Assembly: GCA_021822605.1 (NCBI GenBank)
Contig: JAKAQL010000008.1
Span: 1-64,000 of the forward strand
Direction of reading: 5' to 3'
Length of the DNA stretch: 64,000 nt
Source of the DNA: Actinomycetes bacterium
Lineage (GTDB): Bacteria; Actinomycetota; Acidimicrobiia; Acidimicrobiales; Acidimicrobiaceae
The first letter of the stretch is position 1, and the number at the start of each line of letters is the position of its first letter. Made by a program: the position numbers and the translations under genes. The notes below the pieces were generated by a model that had not been told where the DNA came from, did not search any database, and worked only from the letters and a program-made list of their open reading frames with translations. Of the stretch, positions 60,756 to 64,000 are shown piece by piece.

Positions 60756-61616
60756 TTATGGCGCCAGGGCAACAGGTATCGCCGTCGAAGGCCTGGCGTC
60801 GATCATAAGGCCACTCTGATCGCCAAATCTGCGCTTGACCCAGCCGCTGACGACGACAGTGGTATCCTCGAGCAGCAAGGCACGCACCTCGCCTGCGAGA
60901 TCACCAGACGCTGCGGTTAATGGCAAGGGGGGTGTGGGAAGGTGAAGAAGGGCCTCGAGGGAGAGGGGTGAGTAACGCTGTACGAAAAGTGAGGCTGGTG
61001 GTCTCGCATGACGCGAGTCTGTTCTGGCGACAAGCTCCTGCCCAACGTAGCAGCCTTTCGTAAAACTCACTCCAGTGGCAACGAGGGTTGGCACTCCGGC
61101 AACAAGCAGATCTGGAGGGGCATCGGAGGGGAGATGGGTTGCGAGTCGCGCAAGGCGAAGATGTGCAAATGCCTCGTCAGAGGCACCGTCGTCACCCGCT
61201 GGAAGCGGTACCAATGCTGTATCCAGCGGCCAGAGCGCCGTTGCTTGACTGGTGAGGCTGGTGGCCCAGTGTAGGTCCTCGACGGTGATATCGGCCTTTA
61301 CTCGTATCCGAAATCGAGCAAGGCGCTCATGCAGCAGGTTGAGGTGTTCACGATACGTGATGAGTCGCAGGGTATCCTCATTGATTCGCTGTAGGCTGGC
61401 GATCGTGACCAGCTTTCCATCAGGCGTACAGACGGCGGCGATCAAGGGCGTTTTCTCGTCAAGATGATTGAGATCGTTGGTGAGCTGGCCCTGCAGAAAG
61501 CGAGAAGCATCGGGACCGTTCACCTGGAGCGAGGCCAATGGGAGGCATGTGACTCGCTCTGGTCGAGTCGCCGCTGCTCGTGGTGATTCTTGTTGTTCAG
61601 TGAATGGAGTGCTCAT
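60756..61616 (-). CDS. ygfZ: folate-binding YgfZ/GcvT-like protein
   Basis: This 286-residue protein has the GcvT-type fold with the YgfZ signature FTKGCYVGQELVARTDSRH and an N-terminal INGPDASRFLQGQLTNDLNH-like stretch (here VNGPDASRFLQGQLTND). YgfZ uses tetrahydrofolate to help build or repair certain Fe-S enzymes. A TAGGCT element lies 10 bases ahead of the ATG. It is convergent with trpE, with 79 bases of tandem repeat between the stops. Confidence 0.9.
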   Translation of the reverse strand: MSTPFTEQQESPRAAATRPERVTCLPLASLQVNGPDASRFLQGQLTNDLNHLDEKTPLIAAVCTPDGKLVTIASLQRINEDTLRLITYREHLNLLHERLARFRIRVKADITVEDLHWATSLTSQATALWPLDTALVPLPAGDDGASDEAFAHLRLARLATHLPSDAPPDLLVAGVPTLVATGVSFTKGCYVGQELVARTDSRHARPPASLFVQRYSPLSLEALLHLPTPPLPLTAASGDLAGEVRALLLEDTTVVVSGWVKRRFGDQSGLMIDARPSTAIPVALAP

Positions 61617-61795
61617 CTGTCTCTTGAGCCTATACCCTCATCCAGACGAATCCAGGACAGCAGCTCCAATTGTGTCTCGAGCTGCTCTAATAGAGTTATC
61701 GTGAGCAGGATTCTTGGCGTTGCAGACCCTAGCCATCAGTGCCCCCGATCGGTGATCCACTACACGCATACTGAGGGCGGGGAATGAGGAGTAGG

Positions 61796-62046
61796 ATGAA
61801 GGCATACCCAAGGGAACAGAAGGAACGTGTACTGAGAAGGCTCCTAGACTACGGGGCAGTGAGCGTACTCTCGACGGTGCAATCACGAAGCTTTCAAGGG
61901 CCGAAGGAATCCCGTGGACACGCTCTACACAGAGAACGCCTCACTGAAGCGAACCGGGGCTGTTGGTAAGGTCTCGGCCTCGGGTAGTGCCTCTGTGGCG
62001 CTCTCGTCAAAGGCAAAGTACGAGATGTTTCTTAGTCCCGAGGAGA
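61796..62046 (+). pseudogene. IS3-type transposase orfA remnant
   Basis: The frame opens MKAYPREQKERVLRRLL, a typical start of IS3-family OrfA. After a frameshift near 61850 the HTH-like run ITKLSRAEGIPVDTLY continues in the next frame, followed by TGAVGKVSASGS and LSSKAKYEMFLSP. The remainder of the element and any OrfB are missing. I infer one decayed copy joined to a second remnant. Confidence 0.65.
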
Positions 62047-62421
62047 ATGTCAGCATGGGCCAAGGGCACGCTTGCCGAAGCCCTCGAATCTACAACACAA
62101 CAGCGCAAAGCGAGGCACGTCCTCGTGAATGCGGCCTACACATCGCAAATGGACTCGGCCACTCACTTACTGGAAGGTAAGTGCGTGGCGGATACGTTTT
62201 ACTGCACCAACGGGGATGTTCTAAAGGCTGACTTCAACGGTGCTCGGAACCTGCTCCATAGATACTCCGATCAAGAGATCACTCTCTACACCCCTCACAG
62301 GGAAGTTCGGCGTATCCTGCTAGCACGTTCCTCCGGCGCAACTGAGCGTCAAGAGGCACAGGTTGCACGAGACCAACACTCTTATCAACCGTGTGCGGAC
62401 AAGCCTCATGACTTTGAGTAA
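62047..62421 (+). pseudogene. TnpB (IS605 OrfB) C-terminal remnant
   Basis: From the ATG at 62047 the frame reads WAKGTLAEALES, then VNAAYTSQMDSATHLLEGKC, FYCTNGDVLKADFNGARNLL and YSDQEITLYTPHREVRRILL. This is the C-terminal part of a TnpB-like protein, with the ADxNGARN motif kept. The usual CxxC pairs of the zinc ribbon are mostly missing. It lacks about two-thirds of a normal TnpB and is joined out of frame to the IS3 piece. Confidence 0.7.
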
Positions 62422-62455
62422 TTATGCTTAGGTTTTTAGGAGCAGTGACACAGCA

Positions 62456-62941
62456 ATGATTACGCGGGTAGCAGTAGCCGTGGATGGGTCTCCCGCGTCT
62501 CTGGCGGCCGTGCAGGAAGCTTGCACGATGGTCGAGACCGGAGGCATGGTCTATATCATGGCCGTAAAGGATTATGCCGTATTTCAGCAAGAAGCGGTCG
62601 CGGAAGCGGACGTAGAGGCATCGGTGGCCGATATTGACGTATTTGTCAAGGATTGGGATAAGGCAGCGTCTCGCACGCACCATACGGTGATGACCCTACT
62701 ACAAGGGTGCGGGCACGAGTTCAAATGGATGACCATCAGTGCCAAGCCTGGCCAAGGAGGGGCTGCTCGGGTTTTCTACGAGCGCGCACTGAAGCACGAC
62801 GTGCAGGTGCTGCTCGTTGGGAGGCATCAAGGGATGGCTTGGGTGGAAGGGTTGCTGGGAAGTTTTCCATGGTGGCTGGTGGGGCATAGCACCTTGCCGG
62901 TTGTGGTGGTCCCCCCGCCCATAGGGCCTGCCGTAAGATAA
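62456..62941 (+). CDS. universal stress protein (UspA-like), copy 1
   Basis: This 161-residue protein has the start VAVAVDGSPASLAAVQEACT and the end VLLVGRHQGMAWVEGLLGSF followed by HSTLPVVVVPP, the usual nucleotide-binding pattern of UspA-type proteins (the G-x-x-G spacing is slightly altered). It begins 34 bases after the TnpB remnant. It is about half identical by eye to the next gene, so they look like a tandem duplicate. Roles in stress or metabolism are not readable. Confidence 0.85.
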   Translation: MITRVAVAVDGSPASLAAVQEACTMVETGGMVYIMAVKDYAVFQQEAVAEADVEASVADIDVFVKDWDKAASRTHHTVMTLLQGCGHEFKWMTISAKPGQGGAARVFYERALKHDVQVLLVGRHQGMAWVEGLLGSFPWWLVGHSTLPVVVVPPPIGPAVR

Positions 62942-62989
62942 TCGAGGATATCACAGTGACGAGAAAAAGGTCAGAAGAAGAGGGAGAGC

Positions 62990-63469
62990 GTGATGGTCAA
63001 TCGGTTGGCGGTGGCGGTAGATGGGTCTCCGGCCAGTTGGGCCGCCGTGCAGTATGCCGTCGATGCTGTGGATCAGGGAGGACTCCTACTGCTGATTGAT
63101 GTGCAAGACGTCAAGACTTTTTACAATGACTGTACTAGCGAGGCCGTTGCCGGGGATCTTTCCTGCGATGTGCGGTATTTTATGAAGGCCTGGGATAAAG
63201 CTGCTGAGCATGCCCAGCAAGAGGCTATGCAAATTGCCAGCATGCAGGGTGTCGAGGTAGAGTGGCGAATTGTGAAATTGCCTCCTAACCACGGTCGTTC
63301 CCCTCAAGCGTTTTACGAGGCCGCTATCCGTGAGCATGTGGATTTGCTGGTGACGGGCAAACACCACGGGCTCCAATTGCTCGAAGGACTTTTTGGGAGT
63401 TTTCCACGATGGCTGCTCCTGCATAGTCAAACGCCTGTCGCCGTCGTGCCGCCCTCCGCGGTACACTAG
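62990..63469 (+). CDS. universal stress protein (UspA-like), copy 2
   Basis: This 159-residue protein starts LAVAVDGSPASWAAVQYAVD and ends DLLVTGKHHGLQLLEGLFGS, then LLHSQTPVAVVPPS. The start may be ATG 62990 or 62993. The middle has YFMKAWDKAAEHAQQEAMQI, matching FVKDWDKAASRTHHTVMTLL of copy 1. It has an AGGGAGAGCG ribosome-binding region and is followed by a flavoprotein gene, suggesting an operon. Confidence 0.86.
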   Translation: MMVNRLAVAVDGSPASWAAVQYAVDAVDQGGLLLLIDVQDVKTFYNDCTSEAVAGDLSCDVRYFMKAWDKAAEHAQQEAMQIASMQGVEVEWRIVKLPPNHGRSPQAFYEAAIREHVDLLVTGKHHGLQLLEGLFGSFPRWLLLHSQTPVAVVPPSAVH

Positions 63470-63524
63470 CGCACGAGGGAAGCGATGGAAATGGAGTCGT
63501 CTAAAGATATGGGGAGATGAAAGT

Positions 63525-64000
63525 ATGCAGCCACAGGCATGGGATGTCCTGACGATCGGCGGGGGGCCAGGAGCGACGCCCGGCGCTCAGTTCTTAGCGG
63601 CGCATGGCAAACGGGTTGCGATTATCGAGCAGGGTCTGGGGCTTGGGGGTACGTGTCTATTTGAAGGGTGCATCCCTTCGAAGATTTATTTGGAGACGGC
63701 TGGTCGCCTGCGGGCGATCCGGGAAGGCGCGCAATTTGGCATTGTCGGTGCGGACTATACGGGGCTTGATTTGGCGCGCTTGCGCGAGAGAAAAGCACGC
63801 ATCTTATCGCAGCGCGTCATTGGAGCCAGTAAATCCAGCGAGGCGCTGGGGATCACAGTTCTCCAGGGGGTCGCGGACATTATTGACTCGCGGCACGTGA
63901 GTTTTGCCGCAGCAGGACAAGACCCCGTGACTTTGGAGGCAGAAACCCTCATTATTTCTCCCGGGTCCGTTTCGCGAGAGCTCAACGTGCCAGGAGCCAA
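63525..64000 (+). CDS. dihydrolipoamide dehydrogenase-like flavoprotein, N-terminal part
   Basis: The track misses this frame because it runs off the window. It opens MQPQAWDVLTIGGGPGATPG (FAD loop, with GATPG replacing the usual small-residue pattern) and has the redox-active disulfide in LGGTCLFEGCIPSKIYLETA. At least 158 codons are visible, up to SPGSVSRELNVPGA. A GGGGAGATGA site precedes the ATG. The disulfide CxxxxC is that of dihydrolipoamide dehydrogenase, mercuric reductase and glutathione reductase. The LFEG and KIYLETA residues match none exactly, so the family member is open. Confidence 0.85.
   Translation, partial: MQPQAWDVLTIGGGPGATPGAQFLAAHGKRVAIIEQGLGLGGTCLFEGCIPSKIYLETAGRLRAIREGAQFGIVGADYTGLDLARLRERKARILSQRVIGASKSSEALGITVLQGVADIIDSRHVSFAAAGQDPVTLEAETLIISPGSVSRELNVPGA

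Noticed and set aside
1-64000. CRISPR arrays, rRNA genes, prophage or conjugation modules
   Set aside because: I looked for repeated spacers, rRNA-conserved stretches and phage or plasmid hallmark genes and saw none.

Overview
The window looks like about 64 kb of chromosome from an actinobacterium of middling G+C content. The evidence is the uvrC-rapZ-yvcK-gap-pgk-tpiA-secG gene order, a RapZ P-loop written GAGRST, frequent GTG starts with ATGA/GTGA overlaps, an F420-type luciferase-like oxidoreductase, a SalK/SCO6745-type protein, a polyprenol-phosphate-mannose synthase and an actinobacterial GroES-like protein. An acidophilic Acidimicrobiia member (Ferrimicrobium-like) would fit, but that is inference; no rRNA or other decisive marker is present.

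Layout. 1-6.7 kb: end of uvrC, a methyltransferase, rapZ, yvcK, then the lower glycolysis operon gap-pgk-tpiA and secG, all on the plus strand. whiA, often found after yvcK, is absent here. 6.8-8.6 kb: a PAS-GGDEF protein coupled to an HDOD protein. 8.6-13.4 kb: an acyl-CoA ligase with a near-leaderless promoter, facing a coupled pair of a 2-hydroxyacid dehydrogenase and a ThDP-dependent 2-oxoacid decarboxylase. 13.4-14.3 kb: a decayed diguanylate cyclase. 14.5-19.0 kb: cell-surface functions (L,D-transpeptidase, MarC, 1-Cys peroxiredoxin, CAP-domain protein). 19.2-23.6 kb: F420-type oxidoreductase, a CrtQ/CrtO glycosyltransferase-acyltransferase pair, orn, ppm and dut. tRNA-Gly(GCC), tRNA-Val(GAC) and tRNA-Cys(GCA) lie at 23.7, 24.3 and 29.2 kb. 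24.9-29.0 kb: a small membrane protein, copper ATPase CopA with CopZ, and a divergent MFS transporter. 29.3-34.2 kb: an anchored protein coupled to a geranylgeranyl-reductase-like flavoprotein, a PNPOx-fold protein, and pheA-tyrA. 34.2-36.1 kb: a GGDEF-EAL protein. 36.4-40.2 kb: an acyl-CoA ligase, a small coiled-coil protein and acetoacetyl-CoA synthetase. 40.4-52.9 kb: mixed metabolic and transport genes, including gamma-carbonic anhydrase, an ABC ATPase coupled to a half-size DMT protein, a diguanylate cyclase, AcuI, an FMN 2-hydroxyacid oxidase, an aminoglycoside-phosphotransferase-like kinase and a secreted beta-helix protein. 53.2-60.7 kb: a tightly packed hisD-C-B-H-A-F, groES-like, hisI, trpE cluster. 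60.8-61.6 kb: ygfZ.

61.6 kb to the end is different in character. Broken IS3-type orfA and TnpB remnants lead into two universal stress proteins and the start of a dihydrolipoamide-dehydrogenase-like flavoprotein. I read this as the edge of a horizontally acquired block.

How the genes fit together: core carbon metabolism, fatty-acid/ketone-body activation and 2-hydroxyacid oxidation suggest heterotrophic or mixotrophic growth. Histidine synthesis (without hisG and hisE here), prephenate routes and trpE cover amino-acid supply. Several c-di-GMP-type signalling genes are scattered through the window, one of them a pseudogene. A -10-like hexamer TAGACT/TAGGCT recurs ahead of many genes, and at least two promoters imply almost leaderless mRNAs. 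I did not recognise a wholly new multi-gene system. The least explained units are the coupled 74-aa protein between two ligases, the ABC ATPase/half-DMT pair, the anchored protein/flavoprotein pair, and the island at the right end.
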